NCBI GenBank assembly: GCA_050117315.1
Contig: JASFMY010000052.1
Span: forward strand, 1 to 38,187
Origin: JANQIV01 sp050117315
GTDB lineage: Bacteria; Bacteroidota; Ignavibacteria; Ignavibacteriales; Melioribacteraceae
Length of the DNA: 38,187 bases
Direction of reading: 5' to 3'
Below the pieces are notes generated by a model. The model was not told the DNA's origin. It was given only the letters and a program-made list of their open reading frames with translations, and ran no database searches. Below, one piece after another: positions 1-10,177 of the stretch. Position 1 is the stretch's first letter; every line of letters starts with the position of its first letter. The translations under genes were made by a program, and so were the position numbers.

Positions 1-635
1 ATAAGGAGATGGTTTCGCACAACAGAATTTTATCTGTAAATGACATAATATAGCTTTATCCGCCTTTATATTTTTTTCTCATTTCCAGATAAAATTCTTT
101 AAAGTTATCTCTTATTAGTACTTTAATATAGTGCTTGTCTTAGGAGGAAGCTTATACCATATATCTATTCACTTCTGACTTTTGACAAGAATAGTCTTAA
201 ACTTTGGAGCATTTTTTTGAGCAAGAAAGTCCTCTATTACTCTCTTAAAAAAAATATTTATATGACTATTAAAACTAATTGACTTTATTAAGACTAGTTT
301 CATCTCTAAGAAAGTATTGTTTATCTCATTTTTATATTTTTTTGTTGCTATAATCCCGATAATTATTACATGTAATCAGAATATTAAATAGTGAATTAAT
401 AACACATTATAGTCTCATTATATCGTTATGAGTAATACAGTCACCAGAAATCAAACAATTACCTGAATGAGATTGTTGATTTTTATATGAATAGAGAAAT
501 ATAGAAGTAAATAAAAAAATTATTACAATGATATTATTTTACATATAAATTATTCCAAAAATTTTTATTTTTATACTGAGTAAAGCAAATTGTTATAATG
601 CTAACTGAAAAAACATTGATAATCTGGATAAAATA
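1..635. other. AT-rich non-coding region upstream of the first gene
   Basis: No credible reading frame occurs on either strand; stops are dense in all frames. A TATAAT hexamer lies at 594-599, about 37 bases before the first start codon, with a poor -35 match (TTATAC) 17 bases upstream of it. In DNA this AT-rich such a match is weak evidence for a promoter. I see no RNA gene or strong hairpin here. Confidence 0.5.
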
Positions 636-2204
636 ATGAATAAAGGAAATCCAAACAACCAGCAAAAAATACTGATCGTGGAAGATGAAATAATCATCGG
701 TATGGACTTAAAGGAGAAGTTGGAAAGTTTTGGTTACTTAGTTACAGAAATAGTAACACTAGGTAAAGATGCAATCTCTAGTGCTGAAAAAGAATTGCCG
801 GATTTGGTGTTGATGGATATAAGAATTAAAGGGGAGATTGATGGAGTTGAAACAGCTTCGATTTTAAAAAAGAAATTTAATATACCGGTAGTTTTTCTAA
901 CGGCATTTATTGATGATGAAACTGTAGAAAGAGCTAGAAATTCGGCCCCGGAGGGTTATCTAATCAAACCTATTCACGATAAAGAACTTGAAATTACAAT
1001 TAAGATGTCTCTTCATAAAAGTTTCCTTGAAAAAAAAGTTAAGCAGAATCAAATCCTAATGAATACTATTTTATCCAATGTAGCTGACGGGATAATTTCA
1101 ATTGATAGTAAATTTAATGTCCTTTTTGCAAATACGTCTGCATGCAATTTGTTAAAAGTTAATGCCGGTGAAATTATAGGCAAAAATATTGACGAATTAT
1201 TTTTAATAATTGATGAATCTGTTGGTAAGGAATCATTTTCTCCATCCGGATTAATCGAAGATAACTTCATAGACGAAATTAGTTTGAACGACAGGCTTTC
1301 AATTCAGACTAAACATAAAACAAGTATACCAGCTCAAATCAAATTTTCGATTATACATGATGAGAATAATTCACCTAAAGGTTATATCTATGTTGTTACT
1401 GATATTACCGAAAGGAGGGAAAACGAATCAAAAAGAAGAAAATTAATGAACGAACTAAAATCCAAGAAAAATGAACTTGAGCAAATTATATCCTTTGCCT
1501 CTAACGATTTAAGACCCCCTTTAATTAATATTCTCGGGTTTAGCAGGGAAATGATGGATACCCTGAATTTATTCAGTGAAAAACTAACTTTATTAAAGAA
1601 CAACGAACTTAAAGAATTTGATGAAATTGAAGAAGTTAAAAAAGATTTATTAGAGTTTACCAATTTTATTCAGGATAGCGGAAACAAGTTGAGCCTTATG
1701 TTTAACGGTCTGCTTGAATTATCTAATTCAGAAAAGAGAGAATCTCATATAGAAGAAATTGACACCAATGAATTATTAAAAACTATAATTAAAGACTTAT
1801 CATTCAGAATGAACCAAAGAGATATTACAATCGAAGTAGATAATTTAAAAAACATTTTTGGGGATAAACTTTTGTTGAGCCAGGTATTTGGTAATATACT
1901 GGATAATGCTATTAAATTTTCAAAACCCAGAGGCCGGAACAAGATCAGCATTTCACAGGAAGAAGATGATGATAAATATATTTTCTGTATAGCCGATACA
2001 GGAATCGGTATTGAGGATAACTTTAAGGAGCGGGTTTTCGGTTATTTTGCTGCCGATGCGAATAATAAATTTCGGGGACATGGCTTGGGGCTTGCAATAG
2101 TTAAAAAAATAATTGAAAAACATTCAGGCGATATTTGGTTCGAAAGTGAATTAAACGTTGGCACTAAATTTTTCTTTACAATTCCTAAAATACCTGTTAA
2201 GTAA
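636..2204 (+). CDS. REC-PAS-histidine-kinase-like signalling protein, H-box His replaced by Asn
   Basis: A 522-residue cytoplasmic two-component protein. Residues 11-130 form a receiver domain with acidic pair E16/D17, phosphoacceptor Asp61 (in LMDIRIKG) and the conserved Lys111 before Pro. Residues about 138-260 form a PAS domain ending in the typical DITER sequence. Residues 283-365 match a HisKA dimerisation helix, but the H-box reads FASNDLRPPL: the expected phosphoacceptor His is Asn290 (codon AAC at 1503-1505). The ATPase domain keeps its N-box (NILDNAIKFS, 420-429), G1 (DTGIGI, 454-459) and G2 (GHGLGL, 481-486). No membrane segment is seen. By family knowledge such REC-first kinases are soluble phosphorelay nodes; without the His this one cannot autophosphorylate in the usual way, so it may act through its receiver or be decaying. 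The next gene is broken, so no partner is obvious. Confidence 0.88.
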   Translation: MNKGNPNNQQKILIVEDEIIIGMDLKEKLESFGYLVTEIVTLGKDAISSAEKELPDLVLMDIRIKGEIDGVETASILKKKFNIPVVFLTAFIDDETVERARNSAPEGYLIKPIHDKELEITIKMSLHKSFLEKKVKQNQILMNTILSNVADGIISIDSKFNVLFANTSACNLLKVNAGEIIGKNIDELFLIIDESVGKESFSPSGLIEDNFIDEISLNDRLSIQTKHKTSIPAQIKFSIIHDENNSPKGYIYVVTDITERRENESKRRKLMNELKSKKNELEQIISFASNDLRPPLINILGFSREMMDTLNLFSEKLTLLKNNELKEFDEIEEVKKDLLEFTNFIQDSGNKLSLMFNGLLELSNSEKRESHIEEIDTNELLKTIIKDLSFRMNQRDITIEVDNLKNIFGDKLLLSQVFGNILDNAIKFSKPRGRNKISISQEEDDDKYIFCIADTGIGIEDNFKERVFGYFAADANNKFRGHGLGLAIVKKIIEKHSGDIWFESELNVGTKFFFTIPKIPVK

Positions 2205-2539
2205 AACATATTTTTGTACTCCCGAATAAGTAGGGTAATATTTTCCCTTTCTAATTATTGAGAATTAAACTCTTTTTTATAATTTAATGTAGAACAAGGT
2301 AATTGTTCTTTGTTAGTAATAAAGAATTTAGTGTTTTTCTGTTTTTCCTTTAATCGCAAATAATAAATTCACACCTCCCGATCATCTGTCTTATAAACCC
2401 TTAAATTGCCCGTGTATTCTATTGATTTGTTTATACTTTTATCCGGCTGCTTCCAATTAAACAAAGTACTGTTTAATCCGATAATATCGACTATGTGATC
2501 CATATTGATCAAACATTTCGGACAATTGAGAGAGTGCAA
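2205..2539. other. Intergenic region, possibly holding decayed 5' end of the next pseudogene
   Basis: No gene is recognisable. The frame used by the downstream broken sensor gene is open from 2477, but the translation there shows none of the clustered Cys residues expected of the N-terminal ferredoxin-like part of that family. This fits a 5' end that has been deleted or has decayed beyond recognition, though plain intergenic sequence cannot be excluded. Confidence 0.4.
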
Positions 2540-4636
2540 ATGATTTTATCAGAAATTATTTCTGTTGATGGGGAAACTGTCATCAATGTATTTCTGTATG
2601 TCCCGTAAGGATGGCCTAAATCGAGAGGTATTGAAGCTGTATTTGATGTTAGTTTTGGGGCAGAATTAACAATAAAAGCTTATCTGGAACATGTAAAGCA
2701 AAATTCACCTGATTGCGTAATAGCACAACCTTGTCCTGCATTAGTATCGTATATAGAAATATACAAACCGGAGTTAATAAAATTTTTGGCTCCAGCAGAT
2801 AGTCCAATGATGCATACAATGAAAGTGGTTAGAGAATTCTATCCTGAATACAGATGGTACAAATTTCTTGTTATATCTCCATGCACAGCTAAGAAAAGAG
2901 AATTTGAAGAAGTTGTTATTGGCGATTATAACGTTACTATGAAAAAACTAAACGAATATTTTGAAGAAAATCAGATCAATTTAAAGAGTTACCCTGAAGT
3001 TGATTACGACAATCCTCCTGCAGAAAGGGCAGTATTATTTTCAACCCCCGGTGGTTTGCTGAGAACAGCCCAAAGAGAAAACGAGAGTATTGAAAGCATA
3101 ACAAGAAAAATTGAAGGACCGCAAATAATTTATCATTATTTAAATGATCTTGAAAAAAATGTTAAATCAGGTAACTCCCCTTTGCTTATTGACTGCTTAA
3201 ATTGTGAGGCAGGGTGCAATGGGGGAACAGGTACCAGTAGAGATAAGTCCATTGATGAAATGGGATCTATAATCGAGAAAAGAAATAAGGAGATGCAAGA
3301 AAGATACAAATCTAAGTTCATCGGCAAACCTTCAAAAAGAAAAATCCGTAAGACAATTAACAAATTTTGGAAAAATGGCTTATATGAACGCAAATATAAA
3401 AATCTATCTCAAAATTTAACATCAACAATCAGAATTCCCGATCGGCAAGAATTAAATGAAATTTATTCCCGAATGCAGAAATCCGAAAAAGAGGATTACA
3501 AAGACTGCGCTGCATGCGGTTATGATAGCTGTGAAAAAATGGCAATTGCAATTTTTAACGGGTTAAACAAACCCTAACACTGTCATGTCTATTTAGAAAA
3601 AATTGATAAAGAGATTAATAAAAACTTACCTATTGTCGAAAAATTTGCAAATGGTGATTTAACAATCCAATTTGATGAAGCGGGTAAAACCGAAGCCTCA
3701 GAATTTTTTAAGCAATTGAATTCTGCAATCAACAATCTAAATAATATGATATTGCAAGTTAGCGATGTAATAAATTCCACAGTATTGACAAGTGAACAAA
3801 TATCGGGTAGTTCTCAACAGATGGCCGCCGGTGCGGAAGAACAAAGTTCCCAGTCATTGGAAGTAGCGTCCTCAATAGAAATGATAACAACATCTATTTT
3901 AGAAACAAATAAAAATCCAAATTTGGCGGTAAAGAATGCAAAGAATGCCGGGGAAGTTGCATCGAATGGCGGTAATGTTGTTGAGGAATCAATAAACGGG
4001 ATGAACAAGATTTCGGATGTTGTATTAAAAGCTGCCGAATCTGTAAAAACATTAGGACAAAGCAGTGAACAAATAGGCGAGATAATTCAGGTGATTGACG
4101 ATATTGCTGATCAGACAAATCTACTCGCTCTTAATGCCGCTATCGAAGCTGCAAGGGCAGGCGAACAGGGCAGGGGATTTGCAGTGGTAGCTGACGAGGT
4201 TAGGAAACTTGCTGAAAAAACAACAAAAGCTACAAAGGAGATCGAAGAGAAAATTAAAATGATTCAAAGCGGAACTAAGCTTGCAGTTGATGCTATAGAT
4301 GTCGGAGCAAATGAAGTAAACAAAGGAAAATCTTTATCTGTAAAAGCAGGTGAATTCTTAAAAAATATAATTGAAGTTACCGGCAATACAGTTAAGGTTG
4401 TTAATTCGGTTGCAGCAGCAAGTGAATCACAATCTGAATCAGTTGAACAAATAAGCAAAAATATTGAATCAATCACCGACGTTACAAATCAGAATGCTAC
4501 GGGTATACAGCAAATAGCTGAATCTGCAGATAAATTAAATGCATTAACCGAAAGCCTTCATAATCTTATAGAATACATTAAAACCGATAAGAAAGGTAGT
4601 TTACTTGTAAGGGGAAACAGTCATTTAGTAAGCTGA
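2540..4636 (+). pseudogene. Broken [FeFe]-hydrogenase-like/FeS/methyl-accepting sensor gene with two in-frame TAA codons
   Basis: One reading frame carries a whole protein architecture cut by TAA at 2606-2608 and at 3575-3577. From 2609 it encodes a hydrogenase large-subunit-like domain with degenerate H-cluster Cys motifs (QPCPAL, SPCTAKKREFE, DCLNCEAGCNGG). An FeS cluster domain follows: CAACGYDSC lies just before the second stop, and its fourth Cys comes two codons after that stop (HCHVYLEK). The spacing is preserved, so the stop replaces one residue, most simply GAA to TAA. The frame then continues through a HAMP-like linker (3578-3760) into a methyl-accepting signalling domain with the conserved hairpin at about 4096-4215 (DQTNLLALNAAIEAARAGE). 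The N-terminal ferredoxin part is missing. Intact relatives are soluble redox or H2-type sensors talking to chemotaxis machinery. The frames after each stop could start only at internal TTG codons (2786, 3716), so two separate genes are unlikely. Confidence 0.82.
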
Positions 4637-4661
4637 AATTAATTTGAGAAATATTCATTTT

Positions 4662-4710
4662 AATAAAGTTCAAAACTTGGTTCACCTGTTTTGCGCTTTA
4701 TTTACTTTTT
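4662..4710 (+). terminator. Rho-independent terminator candidate after the sensor pseudogene
   Basis: A strong hairpin starts 25 bases after the pseudogene stop. The outer arms are AATAAAG (4662-4668) and CTTTATT (4696-4702); the inner arms are CAAAAC (4671-4676) and GTTTTG (4688-4693). A T-rich stretch follows (TTACTTTTT). The stem is AT-rich, which lowers confidence somewhat, but position and symmetry fit an intrinsic terminator. Confidence 0.6.
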
Positions 4711-5152
4711 ACTTAGTTAAAGAAGGTATTCAATATACATAGCATTGGTATTGTTGTTAGTTGAGTAATTCTTTCTCCTGAAGCTCCCAATTTTAGGGGC
4801 TTTCACATTCCATTTTGCATCGAATATCTCAAATAATGACTCATTCCTCTCAAATAGTTTTGAACTATAAAATTAACAACCATATTAGATGAGTAAATTA
4901 AATCATTAAAGTTCTTTTTATTTTATTAAAGAACGGTGTGTTGATAATGCCATTGAGATTGATATTTATTTTTGTTACTATCTGTTATACATATGTAAAC
5001 TACAATTGCTGAACAAAAAAACATATTCTCTTCTCTCTGTATTTGCTCATTAAAAGTTTTTCTCTCTGGTTGCACACGTAATATTCTGAAATAACTATTC
5101 GTTCTTTGCATAATAATAAGAAGAATTAAAAATTCATTCGTGGAGGAATAAG
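4711..5152. other. Long leader region upstream of the prkA operon
   Basis: About 440 bases without a credible gene separate the terminator from prkA. A small hairpin, AAGCTCC (4781-4787) pairing with GGGGCTT (4796-4802) through one wobble, is present. The prkA operon promoter must lie here, but I cannot place it; I see no convincing sigma-54 or Bacteroidota-type consensus. A good ribosome-binding site (GGAGGA) lies about 6 bases before the prkA start. Confidence 0.4.
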
Positions 5153-7216
5153 ATGTCGGTTATAGAAAATGGATTAGATAAGTATTTGCATGAACTAAAA
5201 AACGGCGAACATCATTTTGAAAACGTATTTGAATCACTTGCCAGAATGATTTTTGATGACCCTAAAGAAATTAAGTCTGTTATAGTTAATGGAAAAAATA
5301 CATACGACTTTCTAAAGTTCAGGACTGGTAAAAAACATATTATAGGCTTGTATGCTGTAATAAACAACTTTGTAGCTTTTATAAAAGATGCCGCGGAAAA
5401 CGGTGAAAGCAAGGAAATGGCATTTGTCCTTGTTGGAGAGCCGGGCAACGGTAAGACCTTCTATGTTGATTATCTATCTGCAATGTATAGAGACTTTATA
5501 TCTATACCGGAAAATCAAAAATATACTTACAAGTTTATAATACCCGATGGTTTGGAGGGTTATGGTGGTATAAAAGAAATTGAATCTCAGACCTATGAGG
5601 ACCCGGTTATACTAGCTATGAATTTCCTTGATGTTCATGAAAACAGTAAAGAATTATTTGTGCAAGCCGGTTTTAACCCCAACGAAATTGATAGGTTTTA
5701 TGAAAACTACAGACCCTTAGGTGCTGATACTGAATTCATCTTTAATGATATAAAATCTTATTTTGACGGGGATATAGAGAAATTAAAACAGCATATCAAA
5801 ATCGTAAAGATACCTATAAGTTCTACTCTTGGTACAATCACTGGGAAATATCCCGCAAAAGATAAATTAACAAGCTCCGGTGTTGACCTGGTTGGCGAAG
5901 AAAGTATTCAAAGGCTTCTTCATATAACCAATACAAATAACCCTTATCGATTTGATTTACGTAGAGGCGCATTAGCGAGAGTCGGCGGGGGCGGAATTCA
6001 TTTTGCAGATGAGATATTTAAAAACAAAACCGATCTGCTCAAAATTTATTTAGGTGTTATTCAAAATAGAGTAATTGAAATTGACGCTTTTAAATGGCCG
6101 ATAGACACGTTTATTATAGCTACAAGCAATAATGCCGATGTTCAAAACTATAGGGCTAACGGTGAAGAAAAACCTATTCTCGACAGGTGTAAGTTCTGTT
6201 ATGTTGCCCATAATACCAATTACAAACTTCAGATGGATTTGACTAATTACGCATTGGGTGACGGAACAAAAACAACTTTCACCGGAGAAGAACTTCATTT
6301 AGATCCCAATTTGAAATATGTTTTATCCACTATAGTAACTTTAAGCAGGCTGCCGAGAGCAGAAGATAAGTTAACACCTATAGAGATGATGAAACTTGCT
6401 GCCGGTGAAGTTGCCGGAGAAAAAAGTATGAAAGCCCTGGCTGAAATTGTTGACGAGCTGGAACACGAATCGGATACAACAAAAAGGTTTGGACAAAAAG
6501 GATTAGGACAAAGAGATTTGGCAAGGATGATAAACGGGCAAAGAGGATTCCCCGCTACCAACGAAGGGAAGTGCATGTTTGCGCTGGATTCATTTAAGTC
6601 AGCTGAAGACGTTATACTCGATTATGTTCAGGATACAAATGAAAGGGCTAAATACTTCGAAGACTTAAACACTGCAAAAGGGCTGTATAGAAAAAGAATC
6701 AGAACCGAGATGTTTAATGCTTTTATGGATGAACCCGCTGCGATAAAAAAAGATGTGATGATGTATGTTAACATGATTGTTGGAATGGGCAGATCGGACT
6801 TAGGACAGGATAAAATTATTACCTATAGGGATCCGCAAACTGGAAACACACAGCCGATAAAAATTGACGAAAGATTTGTAAATGCTGTTGAGAACGAACT
6901 TGAAATGAAAACTCAGGAACAGAAAGAATCTTTCAGGGGACAGGTTAGAAAAATATACGCACAGAAACTTCAGAACGATAAAAACTATGATTTCATGGAT
7001 AATGTTGATCTTGTTAAAGCTGTAACCGATACAAGGTTAAATTCCGATATTGCTTCCGCAGGAGGTTTGGTTGGAGCATTGGCAAACAGAACCAACGAAG
7101 ATAATGAAAAACTGTATAACCGTATAGTTGATACTATGGTAAATAAACTTAATTACTGTAAAACGTGCGCAGAAAAAACAATAGAATTTTTCTGTACACA
7201 AGATCATCAAACATAA
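5153..7216 (+). CDS. prkA: PrkA family AAA serine protein kinase
   Basis: A 687-residue protein of the PrkA (YeaG) family, cytoplasmic P-loop serine kinases linked to nutrient stress, stationary phase and sporulation. An AAA-type core shows Walker A GEPGNGKT at 95-102 and Walker B GGIHFADE with D286/E287, followed by sensor-1 TSNN (324-327). The C-terminal part from about 420 is the PrkA-specific helical region. Cys pairs RCKFC (345-349) and YCKTC near the C-terminus suggest metal or redox sites. The length is normal for the family, about 640-690. The ATG at 5153 has a strong ribosome-binding site. It is the first gene of a four-gene operon with yeaH and spoVR 19 and 2 bases apart, the same association as E. 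coli yeaG-yeaH, with ycgB (SpoVR) elsewhere in that genome. Its natural substrate is not evident from sequence. Confidence 0.95.
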   Translation: MSVIENGLDKYLHELKNGEHHFENVFESLARMIFDDPKEIKSVIVNGKNTYDFLKFRTGKKHIIGLYAVINNFVAFIKDAAENGESKEMAFVLVGEPGNGKTFYVDYLSAMYRDFISIPENQKYTYKFIIPDGLEGYGGIKEIESQTYEDPVILAMNFLDVHENSKELFVQAGFNPNEIDRFYENYRPLGADTEFIFNDIKSYFDGDIEKLKQHIKIVKIPISSTLGTITGKYPAKDKLTSSGVDLVGEESIQRLLHITNTNNPYRFDLRRGALARVGGGGIHFADEIFKNKTDLLKIYLGVIQNRVIEIDAFKWPIDTFIIATSNNADVQNYRANGEEKPILDRCKFCYVAHNTNYKLQMDLTNYALGDGTKTTFTGEELHLDPNLKYVLSTIVTLSRLPRAEDKLTPIEMMKLAAGEVAGEKSMKALAEIVDELEHESDTTKRFGQKGLGQRDLARMINGQRGFPATNEGKCMFALDSFKSAEDVILDYVQDTNERAKYFEDLNTAKGLYRKRIRTEMFNAFMDEPAAIKKDVMMYVNMIVGMGRSDLGQDKIITYRDPQTGNTQPIKIDERFVNAVENELEMKTQEQKESFRGQVRKIYAQKLQNDKNYDFMDNVDLVKAVTDTRLNSDIASAGGLVGALANRTNEDNEKLYNRIVDTMVNKLNYCKTCAEKTIEFFCTQDHQT

Positions 7217-7235
7217 AAAAAGCTATTGATGTTTT

Positions 7236-8558
7236 ATGAAAGATAAAGATTCTAAAATAACGGAAAGTGATGAGTTGAGGAATCGTAAGAGAGATTCAAA
7301 TCTTGATGAGTTTTTGAGCATTAAGAATTATAAATCTATTTACGATTTCAATGACTTTCAAACAGTAAATCATTTTTCATTTGACGGAACCTTCTCATCG
7401 AGAATTTATGATTTAGACAGGCTTTTGGAAAAGGATAAACTACGTGAAAAAGACGGTTTCCCGAGAAAGATAAAACTTGGTAAACTCGTTAAGCCTTCCA
7501 AAGACGGAAAAGACAAAACCATTATTATACCAACTGTATCGGAAGAAAAACTTTATCACTGGAACTCTCCGGTTGACGGGGGTGAAGGACAGCCTACAGG
7601 TGGTATAGGTGGAGAAGACGAGGGCGATGTAATTGGAGAAGAACCTATAAGACCGGGTCAAGAGGGAGAAGGACAGGGTGCCGGTCAGGGTGAAAGCGGC
7701 GAGCACGGAATGGGTGCCGATGCTTATGACATCGGGAAAATATTGACTGAACAATTTGAACTTCCCAATATTAAAGAAAAAGGTAAAAAAACTTCCTTAA
7801 CAAAATTCAGTTACGAACTTACAGATAAAAACAAAGGTCACGGACAGTTATTAGATAAAAAGGCAACTTTAAAAAAAGTGGTTAAGACTAACCTTTCTTT
7901 GGGAAGGCTTGATGCTAAGAAAAAGGTTAATACTTCTAAGATGCTTTTAACTCCTTCCGATAGAGTCTATAGAATACTTTCAAAGGAAAAAGATTATGAA
8001 TCGCAGGCAGTAGTATTTTTTATAAGAGATTATTCCGGTTCTATGCAGGGCAAACCCACAGAGGCAGTTGTAACCCAGCACATTTACATAAACAGCTGGC
8101 TGATTTATCAATACAAGAGACAGGTGAAAAGCCGTTTCATTGTCCATGACCAGCAAGCTATTGAAGTCCCGGACTTTTATACCTATTACAATAAAAACGT
8201 TGCCGGGGGAACAGAGGTATCCTCTGCTTATTATTTGGTTAACAAAATAGTTGAAGAAGAAAGTTTAAGTAGAGACTACAACATTTACATTTTTCACGGC
8301 ACTGATGGTGACGACTGGGACCAGAAAGGAACAAGGGTAATTGAAAACCTTGAAAAGATGGCTAAATTTACAAGTAGAATTGGAATAACCGTTGCAGAAA
8401 ATACTTATACCACTAGAAATAACACAGTAGTTGAAAGATATATTAAAGAATCAAAGATTCTTGAAAAGTATCCCGATATTGTTCACTTTGATTCATTCAA
8501 AGCAGCAGAAGCGGATGAAACAAGAATAATAAAAAGTATAAAATTATTAATATCATAA
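7236..8558 (+). CDS. yeaH: YeaH/DUF444 (UPF0229) von Willebrand-like protein
   Basis: A 440-residue protein of the UPF0229/DUF444 family, the standard partner of PrkA kinases. The C-terminal half is a von Willebrand A-like fold with a MIDAS motif DYSGS (265-269) and a later GGTEVSSA segment that would supply the third metal-binding loop. Residues 113-160 are a Gly/Glu-rich, probably disordered linker, typical of the family. The N-terminal part is charged. No signal peptide or membrane helix is seen, so it is cytoplasmic. It begins 19 bases after prkA and ends 2 bases before spoVR, so co-translation is likely. The start has no clear Shine-Dalgarno sequence, but the first ATG gives full family length. 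In enterobacteria YeaH acts with YeaG in sustained nitrogen starvation; its biochemical role is unknown. Confidence 0.93.
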   Translation: MKDKDSKITESDELRNRKRDSNLDEFLSIKNYKSIYDFNDFQTVNHFSFDGTFSSRIYDLDRLLEKDKLREKDGFPRKIKLGKLVKPSKDGKDKTIIIPTVSEEKLYHWNSPVDGGEGQPTGGIGGEDEGDVIGEEPIRPGQEGEGQGAGQGESGEHGMGADAYDIGKILTEQFELPNIKEKGKKTSLTKFSYELTDKNKGHGQLLDKKATLKKVVKTNLSLGRLDAKKKVNTSKMLLTPSDRVYRILSKEKDYESQAVVFFIRDYSGSMQGKPTEAVVTQHIYINSWLIYQYKRQVKSRFIVHDQQAIEVPDFYTYYNKNVAGGTEVSSAYYLVNKIVEEESLSRDYNIYIFHGTDGDDWDQKGTRVIENLEKMAKFTSRIGITVAENTYTTRNNTVVERYIKESKILEKYPDIVHFDSFKAAEADETRIIKSIKLLIS

Positions 8559-8560
8559 TT

Positions 8561-10174
8561 ATGCAGCTCATAGACCAACATACAAAAAAAATTATGGAAG
8601 GCTGTAAAGAACGCGCCTTGGACGCAGGCCTTAAGTTTGATAAAGAATCCTTGGAATACATTGTTACCAATGCAGACATGCTCGAACTATCTCCAAAACA
8701 TATGATACCTACTCTTTATGATTATTGGCTTCATGATATACAAGTGTTAAGAAGCAAAGGAGAGTACGAATACTATCCGCACAACCCTTATGAAACGGTT
8801 ATAAATACAAGACCTGCAATATCTTTTTACAATGATAACAATCCCGACTGGCTTAACGTAATGATATTTTATCATGTGCTGGCACATATCGATTTCTTCC
8901 AGAATAATAAATTTTATGAAAAGACTTGGGATTACGACTTTAAGGAAAAAGCTCTTACGGAAAAAAGAATAATAGATAAACTTAGATCAAAAAAAGGCAG
9001 ATGGATAGATTATGTGTTAGAGTTTTCAAGAGGTATTGATAACTTAGTCGGATATTTTCAAAACCTGTCTGAAAATGAAAACAGCCAGGTCTTTAATCTT
9101 CCTTTAAAAGTAGATTTCTATTTTAACGTTTTTTTACAGGAGATTAAAAAAGTAAGGATGAATAAATTTTTGGAGGAAGTAGAAAGATACAATCAAAGTG
9201 AGAGCAGCAACGGGCAAAGTAAGGAAGATATATTTTTTGAAAACGTTTTAATTAGTTATCCCGAATTTGAAGAAATGTTTTCAAGACATAATAAGAAAGA
9301 GGATAAAAAAGAAAACAAAGACTTGATGCAGTATTTAATAAATGAAAGCAAGTTTTTGGATAAAAAAGAAAACGAGTGGATGAAAGTGGTTATTGACATA
9401 GTGCGCGATACTTCACTTTACTTTTCGCCTCAAATACGTACCAAAACTATGAACGAAGGATGGGCAAGTTATTGGCATGAAAAATTATTTATGAGTGATG
9501 ATAGAATCAAAGGTCACGAAATTTCTTTTGCCAAAGTCAATGCAAAAGTTACTTCGTTAAACAGGGTCGGGTTAAACCCTTATGCCATAGGATGGCGGCT
9601 GTTCATGTTCATTGAAGAGTCGCAGAACAAAGGCAAATATACATACGAGTTTAATAAAATATCAAACGTAGATGAAAGAAAAGATTTTAACAAATCAACT
9701 AACAGTGGTAGGGATTTTATTTTCCATGTAAGAGAGAATTATAATGATTTAACATTCTTTAACAGCTTTCTTAATCAAGATTTTGTTGATAAACATAAAT
9801 TGATGGTAGTAGGACAAAGAATAAACCAACAGAAAATGGTTAAAGAATATTATGTGAAAAGCAGAAAAGCCGAGGACTATAAAAAGATGATAATCAACGG
9901 CCTATATCATCCGCCATATATTAAAATCAGAAATGTTGCTGATACGCTTTACCTTGAACACGTCTTTGAAGGTAAAGAACTTTACCGCGATTATATTCCG
10001 AATACATTAATCGGTATTGAATATTTGTGGGGAAACAAAGTTCAATTGGAAACACATGAGATTGATTTGGAAAAAATGAGAACCCAGGAAAACGGTAAAG
10101 CAGTAGAACCGGTTTTCAGGAAAGTGCTCTACACAGTCTTCAACAAAAAAGTAACTAAGCAGGTGTTAAATTAG
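8561..10174 (+). CDS. spoVR: SpoVR family protein
   Basis: A 537-residue SpoVR (YcgB-type) protein, close to the usual 470-520. Family hallmarks include the N-terminal YDYWLHDIQVL and YPHNPYETVINTRPAISF regions, a His/Asp-rich helical segment (FYHVLAHIDFFQNN), and the central NEGWASYWHEK motif with possible metal-binding His/Glu residues. The C-terminal third carries the less conserved SpoVR tail. SpoVR was named for spore cortex formation in Bacillus but is widespread in non-sporulating bacteria next to PrkA and DUF444 genes, as here. It starts 2 bases after yeaH and ends 3 bases before the next gene, so all are one transcription unit. It is cytoplasmic; its activity is unknown in the family. 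Confidence 0.94.
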   Translation: MQLIDQHTKKIMEGCKERALDAGLKFDKESLEYIVTNADMLELSPKHMIPTLYDYWLHDIQVLRSKGEYEYYPHNPYETVINTRPAISFYNDNNPDWLNVMIFYHVLAHIDFFQNNKFYEKTWDYDFKEKALTEKRIIDKLRSKKGRWIDYVLEFSRGIDNLVGYFQNLSENENSQVFNLPLKVDFYFNVFLQEIKKVRMNKFLEEVERYNQSESSNGQSKEDIFFENVLISYPEFEEMFSRHNKKEDKKENKDLMQYLINESKFLDKKENEWMKVVIDIVRDTSLYFSPQIRTKTMNEGWASYWHEKLFMSDDRIKGHEISFAKVNAKVTSLNRVGLNPYAIGWRLFMFIEESQNKGKYTYEFNKISNVDERKDFNKSTNSGRDFIFHVRENYNDLTFFNSFLNQDFVDKHKLMVVGQRINQQKMVKEYYVKSRKAEDYKKMIINGLYHPPYIKIRNVADTLYLEHVFEGKELYRDYIPNTLIGIEYLWGNKVQLETHEIDLEKMRTQENGKAVEPVFRKVLYTVFNKKVTKQVLN

Positions 10175-10177
10175 ATT

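Noticed and set aside
594..599. TATAAT as a confident promoter for the first gene
   Set aside because: DNA here is so AT-rich that chance matches are expected and the -35 box is poor; it is noted only within the intergenic entry.
2606..3577. Recoding of TAA as a sense codon in the hydrogenase-like sensor gene
   Set aside because: TAA ends many clearly intact genes in this window (for example the thiM and yeaH genes), no recoding structure is seen, and the N-terminal part is degraded as well, so a pseudogene is simpler.
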